A DNA stretch of 64,000 nt from Mycobacterium sp. DL592 (GTDB lineage Bacteria; Actinomycetota; Actinomycetes; Mycobacteriales; Mycobacteriaceae). A program made the position numbers and the translations under genes. How positions within the stretch are numbered: the stretch's first letter is position 1; every line of letters begins with the position of its first letter. The notes under the pieces are model-generated. The model ran no database searches, was not told the origin of the DNA, and saw only the letters and a program-made list of their open reading frames with translations. Of the stretch, positions 34,299 to 41,899 are shown piece by piece. The stretch spans positions 2,099,131 through 2,163,130 of the forward strand of contig NZ_CP050192.1 of assembly GCF_011694515.1 (NCBI RefSeq), given 5' to 3'.

Positions 34299-35768
34299 TC
34301 AGCTCAGGCTGGCCCTGCCGTCGGCGCGCACGCTCACCTTGGCCCCGGCGATGTCGTCGCGAACGGTGACCGCCGCGGCCTCGGCGTCGTCAATCACCGC
34401 CAGTGCGCGGCCGTCGTCAGGCGTGCGGACGGCGAGGAACGCCTTCTGCGGCGCTCCGTCCCGGTCGAACGGCGCCGTCCAGGCCTCGACGACACCCTCA
34501 CCCACCCAATCGGCGTGGGCGACCCGAGTCGGTAGCTGGTCCACCTCGGCTTGCACGTCCTGCCAGCGGAACTCCGCGGGCGGCGGCGTCGCGCTATAGA
34601 CACCGAAACTGTGCTTGGAGAGGAAGCCGCCGTTGGCCGTGATCAACCCCCGTGCGCCGGGGTTGGCGCGCAGCAGCTCGGTCATGGTCGCGATCGAATG
34701 CATCACGTAGTTGTTCCACGGGCCGCCGGCGAAGGTCAGCCCGCCGGTGACGGTGAGCGGGCGTTGCGGGTCGTCGAGGGGCAGACCGATCTCCGCCGCG
34801 GCGACCTGTACCGCCGACGGGAAGCACGAGTACACGTCGATGTAGTCCAGGTCGTCGACCCCGACCCCGGCCAGCTCCAAGACCCGGCGACCACCGATGC
34901 GGATGGCCGGCGAGCGATACAGCTCGTCACGCTCGGCGATGGAGTAGGTGTCGTGGGAGTCGGTGCCGGCATACGGGAACACCCACTGGTCCTGCGGGAT
35001 CTGAAGGTAGCGGGCCTTCTCCGCCGAGCACAGCACCACGACGGCGGCCTGGTTGACCATGTTGTTGGAGTTCATCAGCTTCGGGTAGGGCCAGCTGATC
35101 ATCCGGTTATCCGCGCTCGGCTGCCAGATCTGTTCTGCCGGAACGGCTTCGCGGCTCCACGCATGCGGGTTCTCGGCGGCCACCGCGCTGAAGCGCGCCC
35201 ACAGCTGCCCGATCCGCTGCCGGTGCTCGTCGCTGCCCTCGTTGTTGGCGATCCGCAATGCTTGCTCGAACATCGGGTAGACGTGCGAAGGCAATTGCAG
35301 TCCGATGCGATCCTCGGCCGGGCCCGACATCGGCACCTCGTGCTCCGCGCCCGGCGGCACCGCGACCGTCTCGTCCTGGCGCGTCCAATCGGGGCGGATC
35401 CCCTTGGCTTTCAACCGCATCCGGGTACGCCAGGTCTCGCCACCGGCCAGCAGCACGACATCGTTGCGACCTGCCAGGATATCTAGGCAGGCCTGGTTGA
35501 CCAGCGACTGGGGCGTGTTGCCGCCGACGCCGGTGTAGTAGGTCGCGGCGTTTGGGGCACCGATGCGCGCGGCCAGAAGCAGGCCCGGATCGCGGTAGCG
35601 CCAGGACAACAGGTTGACCACCCGGATCGCGTCGACGGCCTGCAGCACGCGCGGGTCGGCGGCTTCCCGCGCGGCATCCGCCATGAGGTCGACAGGTTCG
35701 ACCTCTGGCGCGTCTTCGCGCTGGTTGACCTGCCCCACGCCGACGATGACCGGTGTCCGAGGGTCCAT
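34299..35768 (-). CDS. Thiolase-superfamily protein lacking usual catalytic residues (Rv1867-like)
   Basis: A 489-residue thiolase-fold protein, similar in size and order to Rv1867, usually annotated as acetyl-CoA acetyltransferase or lipid-transfer-type thiolase. The normal nucleophilic Cys region reads VGGNTPQSLVNQA and has no Cys. The normal G-H-P motif near the end reads LTFAGGPWNNY and has no His at that place, although a later VMHSIA His is close. A DVYSCFPSAVQ segment resembles the N-E-A-F region of SCP-x thiolases. Classical Claisen chemistry is therefore doubtful. The ATG at 35768 follows AAAGGC. A perfect TTTGAC/GTCAAA inverted repeat lies 29 bp upstream. Confidence 0.75.
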   Translation of the reverse strand: MDPRTPVIVGVGQVNQREDAPEVEPVDLMADAAREAADPRVLQAVDAIRVVNLLSWRYRDPGLLLAARIGAPNAATYYTGVGGNTPQSLVNQACLDILAGRNDVVLLAGGETWRTRMRLKAKGIRPDWTRQDETVAVPPGAEHEVPMSGPAEDRIGLQLPSHVYPMFEQALRIANNEGSDEHRQRIGQLWARFSAVAAENPHAWSREAVPAEQIWQPSADNRMISWPYPKLMNSNNMVNQAAVVVLCSAEKARYLQIPQDQWVFPYAGTDSHDTYSIAERDELYRSPAIRIGGRRVLELAGVGVDDLDYIDVYSCFPSAVQVAAAEIGLPLDDPQRPLTVTGGLTFAGGPWNNYVMHSIATMTELLRANPGARGLITANGGFLSKHSFGVYSATPPPAEFRWQDVQAEVDQLPTRVAHADWVGEGVVEAWTAPFDRDGAPQKAFLAVRTPDDGRALAVIDDAEAAAVTVRDDIAGAKVSVRADGRASLS

Positions 35769-35796
35769 CGAGAGCCTTTCCGTAGTCGTCACGGCG

Positions 35797-35812
35797 TTTG
35801 ACGCCTGTCAAA
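35797..35812. promoter_or_regulatory. Inverted repeat operator candidate
   Basis: TTTGAC-GCCT-GTCAAA: two perfect 6-base arms around 4 bases. It is 29 bp upstream of the thiolase-like gene and 76 bp upstream of the divergent alpha/beta hydrolase gene. The shape is that of a TetR- or GntR-type operator. Confidence 0.5.
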
Positions 35813-35887
35813 ACCTAGCATCGTAGCCGGGTTGCTCCGGCCGGCGGCCACTGCCGGCGGACGCCCCACGGGTGCCATGATGTCCCC

Positions 35888-36634
35888 ATGACGGTGGTTC
35901 TCGTGCATGGCAATCCGGAGACCGACGTGATCTGGGGTCCGCTGGTTGAGGCGCTCGGTCGCGACGACGTGGTGCGGTTGTCTCCGCCCGGATTCGGCGC
36001 CCCTCTGCCCGATGGCTTCCCGGCGACGTTCCTGGCCTACCGGGACTGGCTGGAGGGCGAGCTCGAGCGCTTCGATGAGCCGGTGGATCTGGTCGGGCAT
36101 GACTGGGGCGGCGGTCATGTCGTGAACGTGGTCATGCACCGCCCGGAACTGGTCCGCAGCTGGGCCAGTGACGTCGTCGGGCTGTTCGATCCGGACTATG
36201 TCTGGCACGACCTGGCTCAGGTATGGCAGACCCCGGGTGTCGGTGAGGAGGTGATCGAGGCGATGGTCAGCGGCCCGTTCGACGATCGGGTGGCGCAGCT
36301 GACGGGATTCGGAATCCCCCACGATGTGGCGACCGCGCTGGCCGCGGCCCAAGACGAGCAGATGGGCCGGGCGATCCTGGCGCTCTACCGGTCAGCCACC
36401 CAGCCGGCGATGGCCGAAGCCGGCCGCGCCCTGCCCAATGCCGCTGCCCGGCCGGGCCTGTCCCTGTTGGCCACGGCAGATCCGTTCATCGGTGCGCACG
36501 ACAACCGTCGCCGCGCGGCCGAGCGTGCCGGTGCCGTCACGGTGGAACTCGACGGAGTCGGGCACTGGTGGATGCTGGAGAACCCGGTACAGGGCGCCCA
36601 GGCGCTCTCCGAGTTCTGGGAGTCGCTGGACTGA
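35888..36634 (+). CDS. Alpha/beta hydrolase (epoxide hydrolase / haloalkane dehalogenase type)
   Basis: A 248-residue cytoplasmic alpha/beta hydrolase. The oxyanion motif HGNPE is at residues 7-11 and the nucleophile is Asp72 in VGHDWGG, so it belongs to the Asp-nucleophile branch (epoxide hydrolases, haloalkane dehalogenases) rather than Ser esterases. The late His is in GVGHWWM and a likely acid in ATADPFIGAHD. The tyrosines or Trp/Asn that separate epoxide hydrolases from dehalogenases cannot be placed with certainty. It starts at an ATG 119 bp from the divergent thiolase-like gene and precedes arylsulfatase 2. Confidence 0.82.
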   Translation: MTVVLVHGNPETDVIWGPLVEALGRDDVVRLSPPGFGAPLPDGFPATFLAYRDWLEGELERFDEPVDLVGHDWGGGHVVNVVMHRPELVRSWASDVVGLFDPDYVWHDLAQVWQTPGVGEEVIEAMVSGPFDDRVAQLTGFGIPHDVATALAAAQDEQMGRAILALYRSATQPAMAEAGRALPNAAARPGLSLLATADPFIGAHDNRRRAAERAGAVTVELDGVGHWWMLENPVQGAQALSEFWESLD

Positions 36635-36788
36635 ACCGGGTCGCGGAGACCTCGGTCCGCGTCTGCAGTTCCGCCACGGCCGAAAGCCGTCAGATTTCCG
36701 ATCGCGCGTTCGTCTCCGCACCCAGAAACGTGGTGTAAACATGGGAGCGTCGCGGCCAAGAAGCGTGCCGCCGATCCGCGGAGGAAAC

Positions 36789-39110
36789 ATGGCCGAGCCA
36801 TTCAACGGAGTCATCAAACTCGACATTCGCGACTCGGTCCCGGACTGGAAACCGTACGAGCTGAAGAAGGCGCCCGACGGCGCGCCCAACATCCTGATCG
36901 TGCTGTACGACGACACCGGCCTGGCCGCGTGGTCGCCGTACGGCGGTCGCATCAACATGCCGACCATGGACCGTCTGGCCGACAACGGCGTCACCTATAC
37001 CCAGTGGCACACCACCGCGCTGTGCTCACCGACCCGCTCGACCTTCCTTACCGGTCGCAACCACCATGTGAACCGGTGCGCGTCGATCACCGAGGGCTCG
37101 ATGGGCTTCCCGGGTGCGGCAGGCCGACTGCCGGCCGAGTGCGCGACGATCGCCCAGGTGTTGCAGGACAACGGCTTTGCCACCATGTGGCTCGGCAAGA
37201 ACCACAACGTTCCGGTGGAAGACCTCTCGCCGGGCGGCAGCAAGTCCGAGTGGCCCTTGTCGAAGGGCTTCGACCGGTTCTACGGCTTCCTGGGCGGGGA
37301 GACCAACCAGTGGTATCCCGACCTCATCGAGGACAACCACGCCATCGAACCGCCCTATACCCCAGAAGAGGGCTACCACCTCTCCAAAGATCTTGCCGAC
37401 CAAGCGATTCGGCAGCTGCGCGACCTGCGGTCCTCCGCGCCGTCCAAGCCGTGGTTCATGTGGTTCTGTCCCGGCGCCAACCACGCGCCGCACCACAGCC
37501 CGCAGGAGTACATCGACAAGTACAAGGGCGTTTTCGACGACGGTTACGAGGCCTACCGCGAGTGGGTCCTGGCGCGGATGATCGAGCGCGGCGTGGTACC
37601 CGAAGGCACCGAACTGACGCCGCTGAACCCGATGCCCGACGACGTCGCCAATGAGGCCGACTACGTGCGCCCCTGGGCCGAACTCAACGACGAGGAGAAG
37701 AAGCTGTTCTGCCGGATGGCCGAGGTGTTCGCCGGCTTCTCCGAGTACACCGACGCTCAGGTGGGCCGCATCGTCGACTTCCTCGAGCAGACCGGCCAGC
37801 TGGACAACACGCTCATCTTCTACTGCGCCGATAACGGCGCCTCCGGCGAAGGCACGCCCAACGGCTCGGTGAACGAGAACAAGTTCTTCAACGGCTACCC
37901 CGACAGCCTGGAGGAGAACCTGTCCTACTTCGACGAGCTCGGCGGGCCGGAGACCTACAACCACTACCCCACCGGCTGGGCGGTGGCGTTCTCCACCCCG
38001 TTCCAGATGTTCAAGCGCTACTCGCAGTTCGCCGGCGGCACCTGCGACCCGCTGGTTATCCACTGGCCCAAGGGAATCAAGGCCCGCGGTGAGATGCGCC
38101 ACCAGTACCACCACTCCACCGACATCGTGCCGACGATTCTGGAGGCGGTCGGGCTGGAGATGCCCACGGTGTACCGCGGGGTCGAGCAGTACCCGCTCAA
38201 CGGGGTGTCGATGCGCTACAGCTTCGACGACGCTCATGCGCCGACAACCAAGAAGCGCCAATACTTCTCGATGCTGGGCACCCGTGGCATCTGGCAGGAC
38301 GGCTGGAAGGCCGCGGCGCTGCATGCGCCGATCAGCGGCAAGGGCCATTTCGACCAGGACGTCTGGGAGCTCTACCACGTCGACGAGGACCGCGCCGAGT
38401 CCCGCAACCTCGCGGCCCAATATCCGGAGAAGTTGCAGGAGCTCATCGACGCGTGGTTCGAGGAGGCGGAAGCGAATTTTGTTCTGCCGCTTGATGATCG
38501 GCCCGCTATCGAGCAGATCAACGACGTGCGCCCCCAGGGTGAGCCGCCCCGCTCCCGCTACATCTACTACCCCGAGACCGCGCCGGTACCCGAGTCGACG
38601 GCGGTGAACATCCGCGGCCGCTCCTACAAGATCCTCGCCGATGTAGAGGTGACCCCGGAGTCCGAGGGTGTCATCTTCGCGCACGGTTCGCGGTTCGGCG
38701 GACACACCCTGTTCATCAAGGACCGCAAGCTGCACTACGTGTACAACTTCCTCGGCATCAAGCCGGAGCAGACCTTCGTCTCCCCCGAACTGGAACCCGG
38801 CCAGCTGACGCTCGGCGTCGAGTTCATCCGGGAAGGTGCCGGCGAACACATGGAGTCGGTCGGAACCGCGAAGCTGTATGTCGGAGAACAGGTCGTCGCC
38901 GAGGGCCCGATGCGGGCCCAGATCGGCCCGTTCACCCTGTGCGGTGACGGGCTGTGCGTCGGCTACGACAGCGCCGACCCCGTGAGCCGCTCCTACCCGG
39001 CCGGGTTCCCGTTCACCGGTGGCCGGATCCTCGGTGTCGGGGTCGATGTCGGCGAGGACCAGTACCTCGATCTGGAGAAGCTGGCCGCGGCGGCGTTCGC
39101 CCGCGACTGA
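36789..39110 (+). CDS. Large arylsulfatase, copy 2
   Basis: A 773-residue sulfatase related to copy 1 at 17564-19918. The formylglycine motif is CSPTR starting at Cys79 (ALCSPTRSTFLTGR), with the metal Asp pair at 41-42 (VLYDDTG) and a late ADNGAS segment. The C-terminal 150 residues again form the beta-rich domain (VNIRGRSYKILADVEVTP). It cleaves sulfate esters after Cys-to-formylglycine conversion by an enzyme encoded elsewhere. The ATG at 36789 directly follows GGAGGAAAC; an in-frame ATG at 36741 has no such site. No signal peptide is present. Confidence 0.92.
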   Translation: MAEPFNGVIKLDIRDSVPDWKPYELKKAPDGAPNILIVLYDDTGLAAWSPYGGRINMPTMDRLADNGVTYTQWHTTALCSPTRSTFLTGRNHHVNRCASITEGSMGFPGAAGRLPAECATIAQVLQDNGFATMWLGKNHNVPVEDLSPGGSKSEWPLSKGFDRFYGFLGGETNQWYPDLIEDNHAIEPPYTPEEGYHLSKDLADQAIRQLRDLRSSAPSKPWFMWFCPGANHAPHHSPQEYIDKYKGVFDDGYEAYREWVLARMIERGVVPEGTELTPLNPMPDDVANEADYVRPWAELNDEEKKLFCRMAEVFAGFSEYTDAQVGRIVDFLEQTGQLDNTLIFYCADNGASGEGTPNGSVNENKFFNGYPDSLEENLSYFDELGGPETYNHYPTGWAVAFSTPFQMFKRYSQFAGGTCDPLVIHWPKGIKARGEMRHQYHHSTDIVPTILEAVGLEMPTVYRGVEQYPLNGVSMRYSFDDAHAPTTKKRQYFSMLGTRGIWQDGWKAAALHAPISGKGHFDQDVWELYHVDEDRAESRNLAAQYPEKLQELIDAWFEEAEANFVLPLDDRPAIEQINDVRPQGEPPRSRYIYYPETAPVPESTAVNIRGRSYKILADVEVTPESEGVIFAHGSRFGGHTLFIKDRKLHYVYNFLGIKPEQTFVSPELEPGQLTLGVEFIREGAGEHMESVGTAKLYVGEQVVAEGPMRAQIGPFTLCGDGLCVGYDSADPVSRSYPAGFPFTGGRILGVGVDVGEDQYLDLEKLAAAAFARD

Positions 39111-39133
39111 CCTGTCCGACTCCTCCGGTAATA

Positions 39134-39149
39134 TCGAACGCATGTTCGA
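39134..39149. promoter_or_regulatory. Perfect LexA (SOS) box over a start codon
   Basis: TCGAACGCATGTTCGA fits the mycobacterial LexA consensus TCGAAC-N4-GTTCGA without mismatch. The ATG of the DUF222-HNH gene (39142-39144) lies inside it. LexA binding would block both transcription and any start near the codon, and a leaderless mRNA is likely. LexA boxes at this place are known for M. tuberculosis 13E12-repeat genes. Confidence 0.88.
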
Positions 39150-40422
39150 ATCAATACTGGAGATCGACATCAGTGCTGACGAATCAGTGCTGGTAGAGCG
39201 GATTGCCACCCTCGAGCGGCTCAAGGCCACGGCCTCGGCGGGGCAGGCTCGGTTGGCCGCGGCGTTGGATGGGGCGCGGCGGTCTGCGGAGGCGGCGGCG
39301 GGGGTTCCGGCGGCCAAGCGGGGTCGCGGTGTGGGTGCGGAGGTGGCGTTGGCGCGCCGCGATTCCCCGGCGCGCGGCAGTCGGCATCTGGGGTTCGCCA
39401 AGGCGTTGGTGCACGAGATGCCGCACACGTTGGCGGCGTTGGAAGCCGGGGTGCTGTCGGAGTGGCGGGCGACGTTGGTGGTGCGCGAGTCGGCGTGCCT
39501 GACGCTTGAGGATCGCCGACGCTTGGATGCCGAACTGTGCGCCGATCAGTCCCAGTTCGACGGGGTGGGTGATGCGGCCCTGGTGGCGGCGGCCAAAGCC
39601 ATTGCGTATCGGCTGGACCCACACGCGGTGGTGGAGCGGGCTGCCAAAGCCGCCGATGATCGCACGGTGACGATCCGCCCGGCCCCAGACACCATGACCT
39701 ATCTGACCGCCTTGCTGCCGGTGGCTCAGGGGGTCTCGGTGTACGCGGCGCTCAAGCGGCAGGCTGATACCTGCTGCGACGGTCGCACGCGGGGCCAGGC
39801 GATGGCCGACGCTCTCATCGAGCGGATCACCGGCCGCCCTGCCGGTGAACCCGTGTCTGTCGCAGTGAACCTGGTGATCTCGGATCAGGCGCTGCTGGGC
39901 GCCGAGCATGCCGCAGCCGCGATCGTGGGATACGGGTCGGTGCCCTCCGCGGTCGCACAGGCCATGGTGCTCGACGCTGTCGGTGATCAGCGGTCGCGAG
40001 CCACGCTGCGGCGGCTATATGCCACCCCGGCCAACGGTGCGCTGGTGGCCATGGAGTCCAGATCCAGGATCTTTCCGAAGGGTCTGGCGCAGTTCATCGC
40101 GTTGCGGGACCAACGTTGCCGCACGCCGTACTGCGATGCGCCCATCCGACACGGCGACCATGCGACCCCGCACCGCCGCGGTGGGGCCACCAGCGCCCGC
40201 AACGGCGCCGGGTTGTGCGAGGCGTGCAACTATACCAAGGAGAGCCACGGCTGGACGGTGGTCACCAACACGGAAAACACAAGGCACACAGCTGAATTCA
40301 CCACACCGACCGGCGCCCACTATCACTCGGTCGCGCCACCGGCTCCGGGCACGCCCACCTCGACATCCAGCACCGCGGAGATGTACCTGAACGGAGAGCT
40401 CATCAAGGTGATCGCGGCCTGA
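39142..40422 (+). CDS. DUF222-HNH endonuclease-like protein (13E12 repeat family)
   Basis: A 426-residue protein. Residues about 10-300 are the helical DUF222 region (SILEIDISADESVLVERIATL, LGFAKALVHEMPHTLAALEAG). Near 330-375 is an HNH-like zinc module with Cys pairs (CRTPYC and CEAC) around GDHATPHRRGG and ARNGAGLCEACN. This is the arrangement of mycobacterial 13E12-repeat proteins, which are induced by DNA damage; several exist per genome and some serve as phage integration sites. Its ATG is inside a perfect LexA box. Codon use in the first half is plainer (many GCG, GTG) than in its neighbours. Nuclease activity is inferred, not shown. Confidence 0.9.
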   Translation: MFESILEIDISADESVLVERIATLERLKATASAGQARLAAALDGARRSAEAAAGVPAAKRGRGVGAEVALARRDSPARGSRHLGFAKALVHEMPHTLAALEAGVLSEWRATLVVRESACLTLEDRRRLDAELCADQSQFDGVGDAALVAAAKAIAYRLDPHAVVERAAKAADDRTVTIRPAPDTMTYLTALLPVAQGVSVYAALKRQADTCCDGRTRGQAMADALIERITGRPAGEPVSVAVNLVISDQALLGAEHAAAAIVGYGSVPSAVAQAMVLDAVGDQRSRATLRRLYATPANGALVAMESRSRIFPKGLAQFIALRDQRCRTPYCDAPIRHGDHATPHRRGGATSARNGAGLCEACNYTKESHGWTVVTNTENTRHTAEFTTPTGAHYHSVAPPAPGTPTSTSSTAEMYLNGELIKVIAA

Positions 40423-40496
40423 CACCCGGGTCAGAGGGTTTGCGGTACGGCATTTCGGGTACGGAACGTGGGTCCCGACAAAGAAAGTGAGACTGC

Positions 40497-40937
40497 ATGC
40501 CTTTCGGAAGACCGACATCGAGAGCCGCGCTGACCCTCGCCAGCGGAGCGGCAGTGCTCGCCCTGGCCGTCGGCTGTGGGAGCAGCGACAGCGGCAGTTC
40601 GGAGACCAGCAGCACGGTCGCGCCGACGTCGAGTGAGGTGACGGTCCCGTCCGTCACCATGACTACCAGTCCTGCCGCCGGCGACACCACGAGTGCAGTG
40701 CCGGGTGGCCCGACCGGGAGTGGCGGTCCCGGCGGTGGCGGCGGTGCGATCCCAGGTGGGCCGACCGGCAGCGGCGGCCCCGGTGGTGGCGGTGGCGAGA
40801 TCCCCGGCGGCCCCACCGGTAGCGGTGGGCCCGGCGGCGGCAGCGGATCGATTCCCGGCGTGGGCAGTGGCGGCGGCGGTCCCGGTGGCGGCGGCGGTTG
40901 CATCAACGGCGTCGGCTGCATCGGCACCGGCGGCTAA
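40497..40937 (+). CDS. Gly/Pro-rich repeat lipoprotein
   Basis: A 146-residue protein. The signal peptide (Arg5, Arg10, hydrophobic 11-25) ends in a lipobox-like L-A-V-G-Cys27, so it is probably a surface lipoprotein. A Ser/Thr-rich spacer (28-68) follows. Residues 69-136 are four 17-residue repeats starting PGGPTGSGGPGGG, the last one degenerate. The tail CINGVGCIGTGG holds two cysteines. No enzyme domain is present; the protein may be a wall-spanning linker. It is convergent with the secreted protein at 40957-41811. Confidence 0.7.
   Translation: MPFGRPTSRAALTLASGAAVLALAVGCGSSDSGSSETSSTVAPTSSEVTVPSVTMTTSPAAGDTTSAVPGGPTGSGGPGGGGGAIPGGPTGSGGPGGGGGEIPGGPTGSGGPGGGSGSIPGVGSGGGGPGGGGGCINGVGCIGTGG
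40701..40904 (+). repeat. Four tandem 51-bp repeats inside the Gly-rich gene
   Basis: The 51-bp unit encodes 17 residues (PGGPTGSGGPGGGGGxI) and occurs at 40701, 40752, 40803 and 40854. The first three are close copies and the fourth differs (PGVGSGGGGPGGGGGCI). The frame is kept, so changes in copy number would alter only length. This makes it a possible strain-variable locus. Confidence 0.75.
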
Positions 40938-40956
40938 CCCCGCCCCGGATTGGGCG

Positions 40957-41811
40957 TCAGTCGGCGGTTCGGGCGGAGTGTCCGCTCGAACCGCCGCTGT
41001 GCGCAGGGGCTTTCGTCGCTGTCGAGCGGGCTGCGACGGCCTTGTCGGCGCTTGCCGTCGTGGTCCGAGACCGTCCGCTGGCTCCCGTCGTCCGCGTGGG
41101 CACTCCCGCGGTAACGACGGGCTCGGAGTTTTCGGCAGCCTTCGCAGACGCGGTGGCACCAGGCACCGGCGGGACGAAAGGCTTGATCGCGTTCGCCACG
41201 ATGATGGGGATGTCGAGCACATCCTGAACCGAGCCGCCGGTGTCGGACACCGTCGCGCCCCCGGGGGTGAAGACCCCGAATAATTGCACGCTGCTGCTCG
41301 GGCCGTTCGGCACCTTCACCCCGTTGAGAAATGCGCCTGCCAGGATCGCTACGACATTGAGCGGATCCTGGAACGCCACCACCGCCCCGCCGACGAGGCT
41401 CAGCAACGGCGCCGTCGGCACGGCGATGACTCGCGACAACACCTCCAAGCTCACGATTGCGCCGAGTGCATTGACCAGATTCGTGACCTGCGAGGTCGCT
41501 ACCGCGAGCAGCGCCGAGGGCGTGGGGTTAGCGGAAAGGTAACTCGTATAAGCAATCTGGTTCGCGATGACCTCGCTCAACACGGGCGTGGGGTTGGCAG
41601 CAAACCGCGTGGCCAGGATCGCGATGTTGTCAGCGGTCTCGGTGGCCACCTGAACCAGCGCGGTGATCGGGTCTGCCGCGAGCTGCACGGCTACCGACAC
41701 CGACCGCGGCGGAGAAACGGCGAGGGTGCCGGCCGGTTGAACGGGGCTCAGCGTCACGACCGCCGCCGCGGCGACGGCCGCAGCCGACAGCCGACGGGGA
41801 ACTGCGGGCAT
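40957..41811 (-). CDS. Secreted mycobacterial protein of unknown function
   Basis: A 284-residue protein with a signal peptide (basic PRR at 5-7, hydrophobic about 9-20, cleavage likely near residue 30-40). The mature part is hydrophobic and Ala/Val/Leu-rich, with repeats of the type AANPTPVLSEV, SANPTPSALLAV and a long LSLVGGAVVAFQDPLNVVAIL segment. The last 70 residues are a Ser/Thr/Lys-rich tail. It resembles a group of exported mycobacterial proteins with PE/PPE-like composition, but I recognise no functional family. The ATG at 41811 is certain: GGAGGTG lies 6 bases before it. Confidence 0.72.
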   Translation of the reverse strand: MPAVPRRLSAAAVAAAAVVTLSPVQPAGTLAVSPPRSVSVAVQLAADPITALVQVATETADNIAILATRFAANPTPVLSEVIANQIAYTSYLSANPTPSALLAVATSQVTNLVNALGAIVSLEVLSRVIAVPTAPLLSLVGGAVVAFQDPLNVVAILAGAFLNGVKVPNGPSSSVQLFGVFTPGGATVSDTGGSVQDVLDIPIIVANAIKPFVPPVPGATASAKAAENSEPVVTAGVPTRTTGASGRSRTTTASADKAVAARSTATKAPAHSGGSSGHSARTAD

Positions 41812-41899
41812 TCGATTCACCTCCAGCACGATCCCCCGACGCATGGTATGCCCGGCTCAGCGCCGTCGTCGCGGGGAAAGTATGACGTTTTGCAGACCC

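Noticed and set aside
32528..34535. Two long plus-strand frames opposite the epimerase/swivel fusion
   Set aside because: They have no motif and are rich in Arg, His, Gln and Pro; the minus-strand gene carries recognisable domains.
36741..36788. Upstream ATG (36741) as start of arylsulfatase 2
   Set aside because: The ATG at 36789 has a strong GGAGGAAAC site and gives the family's normal N-terminus.
37026..39428. 800-codon minus-strand open frame antisense to arylsulfatase 2
   Set aside because: The composition mirrors the sense gene, no domain is visible, and there is no ribosome site.
40701..40904. Tandem repeats as a possible CRISPR array
   Set aside because: The units are directly adjacent, codon-phased and encode Gly-rich protein. 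There are no unique spacers and no cas genes.
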